Source of the DNA: Pseudomonadota bacterium
GTDB lineage: Bacteria; Pseudomonadota; Gammaproteobacteria; Steroidobacterales; Steroidobacteraceae
Direction of reading: 5' to 3'
Length of the DNA stretch: 64,000 nucleotides
NCBI GenBank assembly: GCA_037200975.1
Contig: JBBCGI010000001.1
Coordinates: 682,001-746,000 of the forward strand
Made by a program: the position numbers and the translations under genes. This document shows, in pieces, positions 32,083 through 40,763 of the stretch (its first letter is position 1; each line of letters begins with the position of its first letter). The notes under the pieces were generated by a model. It saw only the letters and a list, made by a program, of their open reading frames with translations, ran no database searches and was not told the origin of the DNA.

Positions 32083-32408
32083 GAAACGAGCCCGTCGAAC
32101 GAGTCGCGCGGTCTTCCTGCGTACCGCCCGGGATCGATGTCCGTATTTTTTCCTGCGCATCCTGGCCGTATCTACTCGCCAATCCGTTGTAAACCGTTAT
32201 CGGAACAATTCCATTTTCAGAAGGACTTAAGCAACTGATGGATGGTTTTCGCTGTTCCCCTTGCCTTTCTGTCGCGACGGCGTGAATTCTCTCACCATTT
32301 TCCCGATATTTTCTGCACAGGTCTGTTGCTGAAACGTGTGATTGTGTCGAGCGCGTACCCCTGTCGCCAGTACACGACGTCAGGCCGACCCTTACCGGCG
32401 ACGACAAA
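32083..32408. other. 326-bp gap between wbpL-like and wbpM-like genes
   Basis: No credible gene, tRNA or known RNA element is visible. The DNA is by eye less GC-rich than the flanks, with no clear promoter boxes or JUMPstart-like sequence. It is the longest unexplained gap in the polysaccharide locus and may hold the promoter of the wbpM-like gene. Confidence 0.5.
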
Positions 32409-33452
32409 TTATTTGGCGGTCCCGCCCTCCCTGCGTCCCGCCCCCGCAGCAAGGGCAGCCACTACCAGCAACAATGAAGCCGCCGCCGCGGCACAGCCGG
32501 CCCACTTCGGGTGTCGAATAGCCCAAGCAGCTGTAGGTAGCAATACGGACAAGTTGATAGCCAGAACCGCGGCTGTTACCGCTTTGTGACTTCCCCAACA
32601 TCGAGAAAGGTGTTGATAGGCATGGGTGCGGTGGGCGACATCGTACCTTTCGCGCCGGGCTACCCGGCGCAGGAAGGTAACCGTCGCGTCGGCCACGAAA
32701 ACTGCCCCCAGTACAAGGAAGACAAACAACGCAGTCGGGTTCTCCCGACCCGCCGCTAGCGCGGTACACGCAAGGAAGTAGCCAAGATAGCCGCTCCCGA
32801 CATCACCCATGAATATCTTCGCCGGTGGCCAGTTCCAGACCAGAAAGCCACAGCAGGCCGCTCCCAGAACGATTCCAATCGCGGGAATACCGGTGGTGAA
32901 GTCGCCAGAGCTAAGCAGGAAGGCCGCGCTCAACGCTATGAAGCCGGCTTCTGAGGTGGCGATGCCGTCGATCCCGTCCATGAAGTTGAACAGGTTGAGC
33001 ATCCAGACGATGCCGAGTCCGCCCAGGACATAGCCCGCCCAACCGAAGTCGATCAGACGGTCGCCAAAACGCAAGGGCGCCAAGCCGTCTAGCCAGTAAA
33101 GAGCCCATATCGCCGCCGCGATGTGCACGCTCAAGCGCACCCGAGTGGATACTGGCCGGCGGTCGTCGATGAAACCCACCAAAGCGACCGCGAACCCACC
33201 TGCGGCCAGCACGGCAAACGTGGCGAACGGGATTCTCCCGAGCAGCACCAGCACGGTCAGCGACAGCGTCACTACGGCGACGATGGCGCTGCCGCCGCCG
33301 CGGGGAGTCGGATTCCGGTGCGAACTGCGTTCGTTCGGGCGGTCTATAAAGCCGTACGTCACCGCCAGACGACGCATCACCCAGCTCAGCAAGGCGGATG
33401 CTGTTAGTACACCCAGCGCAGCGACTGCGACGACCTCATGTCCCGGTTGCAT
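32409..33452 (-). CDS. wbpL: WbpL/WecA-like undecaprenyl-phosphate glycosyl-1-phosphate transferase
   Basis: A 347-residue polytopic membrane protein (about ten helices) of glycosyltransferase family 4. It has the cytoplasmic motifs FIDDRRPVS (near 94), NLFNFMDGIDGIA (near 150), FMGDVGSGYLG (near 213) and the basic HRTHAYQHL. These proteins transfer a sugar-1-phosphate from UDP to undecaprenyl phosphate and so start O-antigen or capsule repeat synthesis. In Pseudomonas WbpL uses UDP-FucNAc or UDP-QuiNAc, which matches the WbpV-like and WbpM-like neighbours. The gene begins 3 bases after the wbpV-like stop. Confidence 0.9.
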   Translation of the reverse strand: MQPGHEVVAVAALGVLTASALLSWVMRRLAVTYGFIDRPNERSSHRNPTPRGGGSAIVAVVTLSLTVLVLLGRIPFATFAVLAAGGFAVALVGFIDDRRPVSTRVRLSVHIAAAIWALYWLDGLAPLRFGDRLIDFGWAGYVLGGLGIVWMLNLFNFMDGIDGIATSEAGFIALSAAFLLSSGDFTTGIPAIGIVLGAACCGFLVWNWPPAKIFMGDVGSGYLGYFLACTALAAGRENPTALFVFLVLGAVFVADATVTFLRRVARRERYDVAHRTHAYQHLSRCWGSHKAVTAAVLAINLSVLLPTAAWAIRHPKWAGCAAAAASLLLVVAALAAGAGRREGGTAK

Positions 33453-33455
33453 CGA

Positions 33456-34406
33456 CTATCTATTTGCCTCGTACCATTCGACGGTCCTGCGCAATCCCGC
33501 GTCCATACTAATAAGAGGCTCCCAACCGAGTGCTGAGCGCGTCTCGGTCGAGTCCACGCGTAACGATCCACACAATCGTGATATTTCCTCAGAACGGCCG
33601 ATCAAGCGCGCGCCGAATCTAAGGATACTCTGTGGCACTCTGAAAAGCCGGGCAGGCTTTCCCATGGCTGATGCGAGGCGTCGTATCAACTCTGAGGTAG
33701 ACAGATCCTCGCCGTCAGAAACCATCCAAATTCGACTGGCAACTACCGGCGTCGTAATCAAGAGCTCGAGAAGTTGAGAGAGGTTCCAGATGCTGACCAG
33801 GCTGCGCCGATTTTCGATCGCGCGGAGCGGCAGCGGATACCCCTTATCCACCCAACTCATCAGCCGCAGAAAGTTCGCCCGTACGCCGGGGCCATAAACG
33901 AGCGGCGACCGCACGATGGCGCAAGTCATGTTGCCACGGGCGCAAGTTGCCAGCAGGAGTTGTTCCGCCTGCCACTTTGATAACGCATAGGCGTCTTGGG
34001 GCCGCGGTGCATCGTGCGCAGTGTAGGCGCGATCGCCCGTCTCTTCACCGTTCACTTTGACGCTGCTCAGGAAGACGAAACGCCTCACTCGCGCCTGCAT
34101 AGCGGCATTCGCAAGTGCGCGTGTCCCCTCCACGTTGGTCGCGAAATACAGATCGTTTTTCGCGGGGTCGTCGTTCATGACGTGCACCCGGGCGGCCGCA
34201 TGAATGACATGATCGACGTCACGCAGCGCCTCCCTCCAGGACGTGTGCGGCCCGATGTCATCCACCGCCACCGACTCGGCAGCGCCGACGGGTACTGGAG
34301 ACGACCTTCGAATCGCCGCGCGCACGGTGTACCCGCGATTCGCCAAGTCGGCGCAGAGCTGCCGCCCGACGAGGCCGCTTGCTCCGGTGATAAGTATGCG
34401 CGGCAT
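33456..34406 (-). CDS. wbpV: WbpV-like NAD-dependent 4-keto-sugar reductase/epimerase
   Basis: A 316-residue extended SDR. It has the cofactor loop ILITGASGLVGRQL, an active-site Ser in FLSSVKVNGE and the Tyr-x-x-x-Lys pair in DAYALSKWQAE. WbpV reduces UDP-4-keto-6-deoxy-GlcNAc to UDP-QuiNAc in Pseudomonas aeruginosa O6, and the downstream order here (V, then L, then M) is the same. The family also includes GalE-like epimerases, so substrate is inferred from context. The start ATG shares one base with the stop of the glycosyltransferase gene upstream (TGATG). Confidence 0.82.
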   Translation of the reverse strand: MPRILITGASGLVGRQLCADLANRGYTVRAAIRRSSPVPVGAAESVAVDDIGPHTSWREALRDVDHVIHAAARVHVMNDDPAKNDLYFATNVEGTRALANAAMQARVRRFVFLSSVKVNGEETGDRAYTAHDAPRPQDAYALSKWQAEQLLLATCARGNMTCAIVRSPLVYGPGVRANFLRLMSWVDKGYPLPLRAIENRRSLVSIWNLSQLLELLITTPVVASRIWMVSDGEDLSTSELIRRLASAMGKPARLFRVPQSILRFGARLIGRSEEISRLCGSLRVDSTETRSALGWEPLISMDAGLRRTVEWYEANR

Positions 34407-35575
34407 CAGCGCGACGCTCCGAGCGCGCCGATCTCGACGTATAGGCGCCAGAAACGATCCAGTACTTTCGGCAGCGCGAACATCCGTTCGGCGCGTTCAC
34501 GACCAGCCGCGCCGAAGCGTGCGCGCAGCTGCGGATCGAGAATGAGCTTTTCGAGTGCGGCAGTGAGAGCCCGGACGTCGTGCGGGGGAACAATGAGTCC
34601 ATTGACACCGTCGTGGACGATGTCGCGGCATCCGGGCATGTCGGTGGTCACGATGGGTCGCCCGGTAGCTGCCCCTTCCATCAAGATACGCGGCACCCCC
34701 TCACGATAGTAGGTAGGCAGGCACACGACGTGCGCAGCTCGAACGACCTGTGGCATATCACGCCGAAAGCCCTGCCATTCGACGACACCCTCACGATTCC
34801 ATTGCTCGAGTTGTTCCTCGGAGATGCTGCCAGGATTGAATGGGTCTGGCATCCCAACCAGCAGGAATCGCGCTTGGATACCGCGCGTTTTCAGCGTCCG
34901 CGCTGCCTCAACGAAGTATTCGACGCCCTTCTCGCTCAACATTCGTGACGCCAGAAGCACGCACACTTCGCCCGCGGGTTCGGGTGACGCGGAGTATTCC
35001 TGCATGTCGACGCCGACACCAGCGATCACGAGCGACTCACTTTCCCGGACCGCCCCTGCCTGCACCAGTAGTTCGCGATCGTCGTTGTTCTCGAAGACGA
35101 TTTTCTGTCGCCGATGCCGCATGCTGACCGCGATCAGATGCTGCATGATCCAGCGACGGAACCTCGCTCCCGGCGAAGTGCCGCTGAAGGTGTAACCGAG
35201 CCCGGCAAATGCGTTGATCACTCCCGGCACTCCCGCGATTCGCGCAGCAATCGTGCCGTACATAACCGGTTTCAGCGTGACATGGTGAACTACGTCGGGC
35301 CGCAATTCCCCGTACAGCCGGACGAGCGCACGGACGGTGCGCAGATCGGCGAACGGTGCAATTGCGGAGCGCGTCAACGGAAGCGCGTGAAACGTGAAAC
35401 CCGCCGCCTCGACATCTTCGCGGCCCGAACCTTCTCCGCAGGCGACGTGCACGTCGGCGCCACGCGCACGAGCCATCAGCGCAACCGACATGCGATGCAT
35501 GACGAAAAACCACGGGACGTTGACGACGATGAGCAATCGCCAGGGCCTGCTTGCGGTAACGAATTCACCGCTCAT
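34406..35575 (-). CDS. Family 4-type glycosyltransferase
   Basis: A 389-residue GT-B glycosyltransferase. The N-terminal domain starts RLLIVVNVPWFFVMHRM and contains PDVVHHVTLKPVMYG. The C-terminal nucleotide-sugar domain has LLASRMLSEKGVEYFVEAA and the E-x7-E motif in REGVPRILMEGAATGRPIV. This resembles PglA/WbpT-type enzymes adding a sugar to a lipid-linked acceptor on the cytoplasmic face. The ATG at 35575 overlaps the upstream methyltransferase stop by 11 bases; an in-frame ATG at 35647 would lie deeper in that gene and add a Ser/Arg-rich, unlikely segment. Confidence 0.87.
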   Translation of the reverse strand: MSGEFVTASRPWRLLIVVNVPWFFVMHRMSVALMARARGADVHVACGEGSGREDVEAAGFTFHALPLTRSAIAPFADLRTVRALVRLYGELRPDVVHHVTLKPVMYGTIAARIAGVPGVINAFAGLGYTFSGTSPGARFRRWIMQHLIAVSMRHRRQKIVFENNDDRELLVQAGAVRESESLVIAGVGVDMQEYSASPEPAGEVCVLLASRMLSEKGVEYFVEAARTLKTRGIQARFLLVGMPDPFNPGSISEEQLEQWNREGVVEWQGFRRDMPQVVRAAHVVCLPTYYREGVPRILMEGAATGRPIVTTDMPGCRDIVHDGVNGLIVPPHDVRALTAALEKLILDPQLRARFGAAGRERAERMFALPKVLDRFWRLYVEIGALGASR

Positions 35576-36428
35576 ACGGCTTGGCAAGGATGTCGAAGAC
35601 CTTGACGTAACGCGCCGCGAGGTGCGCTTCGCGAAACTCCGGCGCAAACGCCTTCACCAACGTCGGCAGATCCTGCCAGCGCAGCTCAGACACGCGTTCC
35701 ACCGCGAACTGCGCACTCTCGAAGGCTGAAATGATTTCGGGTTCGCTCAACCGGTTCGTATAGAACCCTGAATTAGCCATCCACTGGGTCTCCCAGAGGC
35801 GCGAGCCAATGCGCAGGTTGTTGAGGGCGCCGCCCAGGTGATCCTGAAGATCGATCACGTGCGAAGCGAGACCCGATGGCTTCAGGACCCGCCGTGTCTC
35901 GCGGATGAATTCGACGAACTCAGCGCGGCGCACGTGTTCGAGCACCGCTTGTGACCAGATGAAGTCGACTTCTGCAGAGGGCAGCTCGCGCATCGAAACG
36001 AGACCCCGTGTCAGATAGCTGGCGCGGCATGTGCGCAATAGGTCGGGGACGTTCTGCACCGCGCTCAAGTCGGGGGCATTCAACCCCGCCGCGCAGAGCT
36101 TGGCCGAAATCTCCCGATAGACCGCCATGTCGCTGGTCGCGAAAGCGCCGGCGTCGACCAGATAGGTGTGCGTCGCGCCATGAGCGGCAGCGACGACTGC
36201 AGAAGACAGCGAGTCGCCGGGCCCGATCTCCAGGGCGACGAAAGGCTGCCCGGCGATGAGCCCACTGCGCGCGAAGTGTTGCTTGAACACGTCGAGGGCG
36301 TAACCGGCCTTCTGCATCGCCCCGTGCCGAAATAGGTTCAACTTCTGCCACGTCGAATAGCCCGCCGGCAGCCGTGACAATACGAGCTTCGCCATGATGC
36401 GCGCCCACCAGGGAATCGAAACGCTCAC
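35565..36428 (-). CDS. Class I SAM-dependent methyltransferase
   Basis: A 287-residue cytoplasmic protein with the SAM-binding motif I VALEIGPGDSLSS (near residue 65), DFIWSQAVLEHVRRAEF as the acidic/post-motif part, and RRVLKPSGLASHVID as motif III. It belongs to the Methyltransf_11/23-type enzymes often found in O-antigen loci, where they methylate sugars or the chain end. The segment after position 190 (LWETQWMANSGFYTNRLS) is family-specific. Substrate cannot be read. It lies between two glycosyltransferase genes, 37 bases after the upstream one. Confidence 0.8.
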   Translation of the reverse strand: MSVSIPWWARIMAKLVLSRLPAGYSTWQKLNLFRHGAMQKAGYALDVFKQHFARSGLIAGQPFVALEIGPGDSLSSAVVAAAHGATHTYLVDAGAFATSDMAVYREISAKLCAAGLNAPDLSAVQNVPDLLRTCRASYLTRGLVSMRELPSAEVDFIWSQAVLEHVRRAEFVEFIRETRRVLKPSGLASHVIDLQDHLGGALNNLRIGSRLWETQWMANSGFYTNRLSEPEIISAFESAQFAVERVSELRWQDLPTLVKAFAPEFREAHLAARYVKVFDILAKPYER

Positions 36429-36465
36429 GGAAGAATCTCCATCGATTGACGAAACCCCCAGCCGC

Positions 36466-37632
36466 TCACGATTCGGCTCGAGGCCGCGCGAAGCGCGACC
36501 AGATCAATGCATACCGCGATGCCATTCCGCTTAAGCTGAATTCCGCAACAGCCCGGTCGCGGCAACTTTGCCGCCGTTCGGCGAAACCCGTGTGTGAGGT
36601 CGAATCGATTGCCGCCTTCAGCGCAGTACACAAAGCCTGTGGATCGCGCGGCGGAACGATCCAGCCTGTTTCGCCCACGACGGCGCCCGCGTCACCGACG
36701 TCGGTCACTACGCATGGCGTGGCACATGCCATCGCCTCGATGACAGCCACTGGTTGGGATTCTGACTGGCTGGCCAGCACGTGCAGATCGATAGCAGCCA
36801 TCGCTCCCGGTACATCGGCGGTGGGCCCGACCGCACGCACACGGCCCGATACGCCGTATCTTTCGAGTATCGCTCGCAGCTCGGTATTTTCGGCGGTCAT
36901 GCCATTACCGACCAATACGCAAGTCCAATTCTCGCGTTGCGGCGCGAGTAGTTTGAGCGCGTGGATGAGATTTTCGTGATCCTTGGCAGGATCCCAGCGC
37001 GCTACGCAACCGAGCAGCAACTCATCCGGAGCCAGACCCCAAGTCGCGCGGACCCGCGCGCGTGCCAGGTCATCCGGCCGGAAGGCGATTGAATCGACTC
37101 CGTTCGGGACGACGACGAATTTGGCCGCGTCGAAGCCGGACCGCGCATGCAGCGCGGCCCCGCTAGCCGAGTCCGACACGATTGCGCGCGGCAACCGTCG
37201 TGACAATAGGGCGCAGCAAACGCGCACCGCACGCGTCTTCCAGCTAGCGCGAAAGGAGCCAAGATCCGTCGAATGCACCGCCCATATGCATGGCGTGTCG
37301 TGGTTCCAGCGCGCCATGACGCCGCCGACGAGATTGGCGTGATCGAGACGTGTCTGTACGAGGTCGGGCCGGAATTTGACCAGAACTCGCCGCAGGCGTC
37401 GCAGACCGCCGGCGCTCAGCGCGCCACGGCGCATGCCCAGCACCGTGACGGCGACGCCCAAGTCCCGCAGCCTTGCGGCGAATACGCCCTCGTCGTGCAT
37501 CGATATCACGTGATGGTCGAATCCGTCGAGCGTCGCCTGCACGAGGCGAAACAACACGGTTTCGGCGCCGCCCTGCCCCAGACTCGTGATGACATGCAAC
37601 ACTCGTTGGCGGCCGCGGTTATTTTCAGACAC
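36466..37632 (-). CDS. Glycosyltransferase, GT-B fold
   Basis: A 388-residue glycosyltransferase. The N-terminus RVLHVITSLGQGGAETVLFR is a classic family 4 start. LVQTRLDHANLVGGVMARW is part of the acceptor domain, and VARWDPAKDHENLIHALK with SQSESQPVAVIEAMACATP gives the donor-binding domain and E-x7-E motif. The GTG at 37632 is chosen as start: it overlaps the upstream epimerase gene by 8 bases, has a TGGAAA box in reach, and begins a few residues before the first strand. Sugar specificity unknown. Confidence 0.86.
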   Translation of the reverse strand: MSENNRGRQRVLHVITSLGQGGAETVLFRLVQATLDGFDHHVISMHDEGVFAARLRDLGVAVTVLGMRRGALSAGGLRRLRRVLVKFRPDLVQTRLDHANLVGGVMARWNHDTPCIWAVHSTDLGSFRASWKTRAVRVCCALLSRRLPRAIVSDSASGAALHARSGFDAAKFVVVPNGVDSIAFRPDDLARARVRATWGLAPDELLLGCVARWDPAKDHENLIHALKLLAPQRENWTCVLVGNGMTAENTELRAILERYGVSGRVRAVGPTADVPGAMAAIDLHVLASQSESQPVAVIEAMACATPCVVTDVGDAGAVVGETGWIVPPRDPQALCTALKAAIDSTSHTGFAERRQSCRDRAVAEFSLSGMASRYALIWSRFARPRAES

Positions 37633-38578
37633 CCGTATTTTCCATGACGGCGATGCCGTGGTGCCGCAGCGTGCGGGCAAGTCCTGCGTGCATCGGCACT
37701 GTCGGTGCAAAGCCGATCTCACGTGCGGCGAGTCCTACATCCAACACACTTACGGGAATGTCTGAGCGACGTGGTGCACCCACCTCCGCGTCCACGGGAT
37801 GCCCAATGAGTCCAGCGATGAGATCGACAACCTGTCGCAGCGAGTGACCCGTGCCCAGCCCGACGTTTACGACGGTCGGAGCGCGCGGCAAGATAGCGAG
37901 ACGTTTGAACGCGTCGACCACGTCGTCGATGTAAATGAAATCTCGGACTGGACGGCCATCATCGCGCATTAGGATTCGTTCATTTTTCAGAAGATGCCCA
38001 ATCGTGATCGCGACGAAGCCCTGGCGGCCCTCGATACGCTGTCCAGGGCCGTAAGGATTCGAGAGCCGCGCAATGCGCACGTCGAGTCCCGAATTGAAAC
38101 GGTGAAGTAGCAGATATTTCTCGATTGCAAGCTTCTGGATGCCGTGCGAGCTGATCGGATCTGTGATCGCGGATTCCGGGATGGGCATGTGTTCCTGCAG
38201 TCCATACACGGAAGACGATGAGGAGAACACGACACGCGGCACCCGCACGCGCTCGCAGGTCTTGAGGAATTCGAGCGTTGCGAAAATGTTGTCGGAGAGT
38301 TCGCGCGTGGCGTCGACGTGCTCGTCGCCCGGAACGGTCGACGAAACCAGGTGGATCGCGCAAGCACTTTTCTCGAGCGCCGCCGCGACCGCTGACTGAT
38401 CCGCGAAATCGCCGCGCACCCACGACACGCGCCCCGCAATGTCGTGGGGCGGCGGCTTGTGATCCAGAACAGATACCGAGTACCCGTCACGAAGCAGCCG
38501 GCGTACCAGACTCATGCCGATGAAACCTGCGCCGAGTACCGCGATGCGCGCGCCGGAGTCGTCTGATTGTTGAGTCAC
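37625..38578 (-). CDS. NAD-dependent epimerase/dehydratase (extended SDR) with HxxxK active site
   Basis: A 317-residue GalE-type SDR. The cofactor loop is AVLGAGFIGMSLVRRLL, the Ser pair lies in VVFSSSSSVYG, and the sugar part contains RLSNPYGPGQR and RDFIYIDDVVDAF. At the usual Tyr-x-x-x-Lys position the sequence reads SSHGIQKLAIE, so the catalytic Tyr is replaced by His; the codon is CAC. Activity is therefore uncertain. The GTG at 38578 overlaps the upstream Wzy-like stop in a 4-base GTGA. Likely a sugar-nucleotide epimerase or reductase of the locus. Confidence 0.82.
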   Translation of the reverse strand: MTQQSDDSGARIAVLGAGFIGMSLVRRLLRDGYSVSVLDHKPPPHDIAGRVSWVRGDFADQSAVAAALEKSACAIHLVSSTVPGDEHVDATRELSDNIFATLEFLKTCERVRVPRVVFSSSSSVYGLQEHMPIPESAITDPISSHGIQKLAIEKYLLLHRFNSGLDVRIARLSNPYGPGQRIEGRQGFVAITIGHLLKNERILMRDDGRPVRDFIYIDDVVDAFKRLAILPRAPTVVNVGLGTGHSLRQVVDLIAGLIGHPVDAEVGAPRRSDIPVSVLDVGLAAREIGFAPTVPMHAGLARTLRHHGIAVMENTGV

Positions 38579-39873
38579 GATTGCGTCCGACTGTATTTGC
38601 GTTGCTCGGCAGCGAGCCGGCTCACGACCGTGCGATGCACGAAGGCCAGCAGCACGATGCCAGCGTAATTGCTCATCTGGTAGTCGTTGAAGGCGACGAT
38701 GGTCGACATAACACCAAGCAGCATGAGTGTGCCGAGCCGCGTTCGAGTGAGCAACCCATACCCAACATTCACACGTTGCAGTTCGCCTGCAAATCCGCGA
38801 AGGAACACGATGATGAGAGCCGCTCCCAACCAACCGGCCACCAACGCGCCGTTTACCACCCAAGGACCCGCCATATCAGAAATATTGCTGCTCCCGAGTG
38901 GGCTCGCCAAGGCCGCCGAAAGGTTTTCGCTAGCGGCTAGGCCGCGCACGGTCAGGGAGGTGGACTTGCCCATGAAGTCGCCGTAGTCCTTGAGCATTGT
39001 TAAGCCCGCGACCATGACTTCAAGACCAACGCGCTGCATCGCATACAGATAGCCGGCGAGCACGAGCAACAAACCGTACGAAAATGCGAATCGAATCGAA
39101 AGGATCGGCAGCAGTAAAGTCCAGATCAACATGAACGCGCAGGCCAGGAACACGGATCCCGAAAGCGACAAAACGCAAAACAGCAGGATCAGCCCGCCGA
39201 TGATGAAATAGGATTTGCGGTTGAACAACATTGCCATCGCCGCGGGCAACAGGAAGTACACCACATTTAGCGAAGGCTCGAGCGCGAAACTCTGCATGCG
39301 ACCTACAGGCTTCCCGAACAAGGTGTACTGCAATTCGCCAAACAACCCCAGAAACATAATCGGATGCTTGACGCTGTTGAGGATGACGTTGTCGTCATTG
39401 ATCAGAAGGCGGAAGTCGCCAAGCTCGGGATTGAAGATCAGGATCACGAACTGGATGCACGCCATCACGGCGAAGGTGACCGCCATCCACGCCACAAACT
39501 TGGCGCCCCTCCAAAACGTCGCGGTGGGCACCGCGTAGATGACGATGAGCGCCAGCAGCGAGGATATGCCGTCGAACACATACAACAACTTGCCGCGCAC
39601 GATGATTTCGGTCGCGATCATGACGACGACAAATATCATCAGCGCGTTGACGTCGCGCCAACGCATGCGCAGTCCGTAGGCCAGCGCACCGGCGAGCAGC
39701 AGCGCGACCAGGAGCACCTGCAGCGGCCGCTTGATGCCGAACACCTCGGCGAACATGAATGAGCCGGAGACGTATACCAGCAGACCCGCCGCGAGAATGG
39801 CGGCCAATCCGAGCGAGACGCGCGGAATGGTGACCGGCAGAGCGCGCTCCCCCACGCTTGAGATACCGCTCAC
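38575..39873 (-). CDS. wzy: O-antigen/capsule polymerase-like membrane protein (Wzy)
   Basis: A 432-residue protein with about ten to eleven hydrophobic helices (for example SLGLAAILAAGLLVYVSG and ALIVIYAVPTATFW). Large polar loops hold GKPVGRMQSFALEPSLNVVY and a loop of about 50 residues rich in Ser/Gly near 290-340. Wzy polymerases are very divergent, so the call rests on topology, the loop with QSFALEPS (similar to the R/E-containing loop in Wzy and WaaL proteins) and the place among glycosyltransferases. WaaL ligase is an alternative. The GTG at 39873 overlaps the upstream gene by GTGA, as in several neighbours. Confidence 0.72.
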   Translation of the reverse strand: MSGISSVGERALPVTIPRVSLGLAAILAAGLLVYVSGSFMFAEVFGIKRPLQVLLVALLLAGALAYGLRMRWRDVNALMIFVVVMIATEIIVRGKLLYVFDGISSLLALIVIYAVPTATFWRGAKFVAWMAVTFAVMACIQFVILIFNPELGDFRLLINDDNVILNSVKHPIMFLGLFGELQYTLFGKPVGRMQSFALEPSLNVVYFLLPAAMAMLFNRKSYFIIGGLILLFCVLSLSGSVFLACAFMLIWTLLLPILSIRFAFSYGLLLVLAGYLYAMQRVGLEVMVAGLTMLKDYGDFMGKSTSLTVRGLAASENLSAALASPLGSSNISDMAGPWVVNGALVAGWLGAALIIVFLRGFAGELQRVNVGYGLLTRTRLGTLMLLGVMSTIVAFNDYQMSNYAGIVLLAFVHRTVVSRLAAEQRKYSRTQS

Positions 39874-40763
39874 GGGGTGGGCCGTCCGCCCCCGAGGCTC
39901 AGCGCCGCAAGAGTCAAAATCGCCTTGACCCTTTTCCGCCAGCCGATTTGCCCATAGAGGGCCCGCCGCGAATACGTGCGCGAACGATCGGGCGAGCGCA
40001 GATGGTAGTAGGCCCGGCCGTACGCGTAGTCCACCCAACCAGGCAATTTTCCGTCGCGCCATTCTTCGCCGGTGAAATGCGTGGCGACAAAGTGTTCGAG
40101 GTTGCGCAACGTGCGCTCCGGCGTCGACAGATTCGCCCCGCCCTTCCAGTAGTACCCCAGTGCCCGATCAAGGCGGGTGAAACGATCGGTGATGCGGGCA
40201 ATGCGCAGCCAGGCGTCGTAATCCTCGAAGGCAATCAGCGCGCGGTCTTCGCTGATGCCACCAATATCGAGAAACAACGAACGCCTGAGGACCACGCTTG
40301 AATTGGTCAGTGCATTACCCCGGCGCACCAGGTCGTCGTGCACAGGTTTTGACAGCTGCCGGGTGCGCGCGCGGCGCCAGAAGAACTGCTGCGCGGCGTG
40401 ATGCACGAGGTAGAGATCGTGGTAGACGACGTCGGCACCGCGTTCGAGTGCCGATACCGACGCGGCGAGCTTGTGCGGCGCCCACCAGTCATCCGAATCG
40501 AGCAGCGCCACGAACTCACCGGTTGCGGCGTGGATGCCAAGGTTACGTGACCGCGCAACCACTCCCTCATTGCGTACTTCGAGGAGCCTGATGCGCGCAT
40601 CGCGAAATGATGCGACCACGTCGCTAGTGCTGTCGGTGGAGTGGTTGTCCACCACTAGCACTTCCCAGTCAGTAAAGGTCTGCGCGAGCACGGAGCGCAG
40701 CGCGCGCTCCACATCGGCGGCACGGTTGTAAGTGGGTAACACCACCGAGACTCGCGTGCTCAT
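39870..40763 (-). CDS. Family 2 glycosyltransferase
   Basis: A 297-residue GT-A enzyme. It starts RVSVVLPTYNRAADVERALR, carries the EVLVVDNHSTDST segment for nucleotide binding and the DSDDWW metal-binding DxD. A further conserved acidic motif lies in FEDYDAWLRIA, near the expected catalytic base. It adds one sugar on the cytoplasmic side; donor unknown. The start ATG has an AGAGGGG box 2-8 bases upstream and overlaps the upstream reductase stop by ATGA. Confidence 0.9.
   Translation of the reverse strand: MSTRVSVVLPTYNRAADVERALRSVLAQTFTDWEVLVVDNHSTDSTSDVVASFRDARIRLLEVRNEGVVARSRNLGIHAATGEFVALLDSDDWWAPHKLAASVSALERGADVVYHDLYLVHHAAQQFFWRRARTRQLSKPVHDDLVRRGNALTNSSVVLRRSLFLDIGGISEDRALIAFEDYDAWLRIARITDRFTRLDRALGYYWKGGANLSTPERTLRNLEHFVATHFTGEEWRDGKLPGWVDYAYGRAYYHLRSPDRSRTYSRRALYGQIGWRKRVKAILTLAALSLGGGRPTP

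Noticed and set aside
31940-32452. A 170-codon minus-strand frame that could fill the gap between wbpL-like and wbpM-like genes
   Set aside because: It overlaps both genes in another frame and has no family-like pattern; the gap is reported as empty instead.
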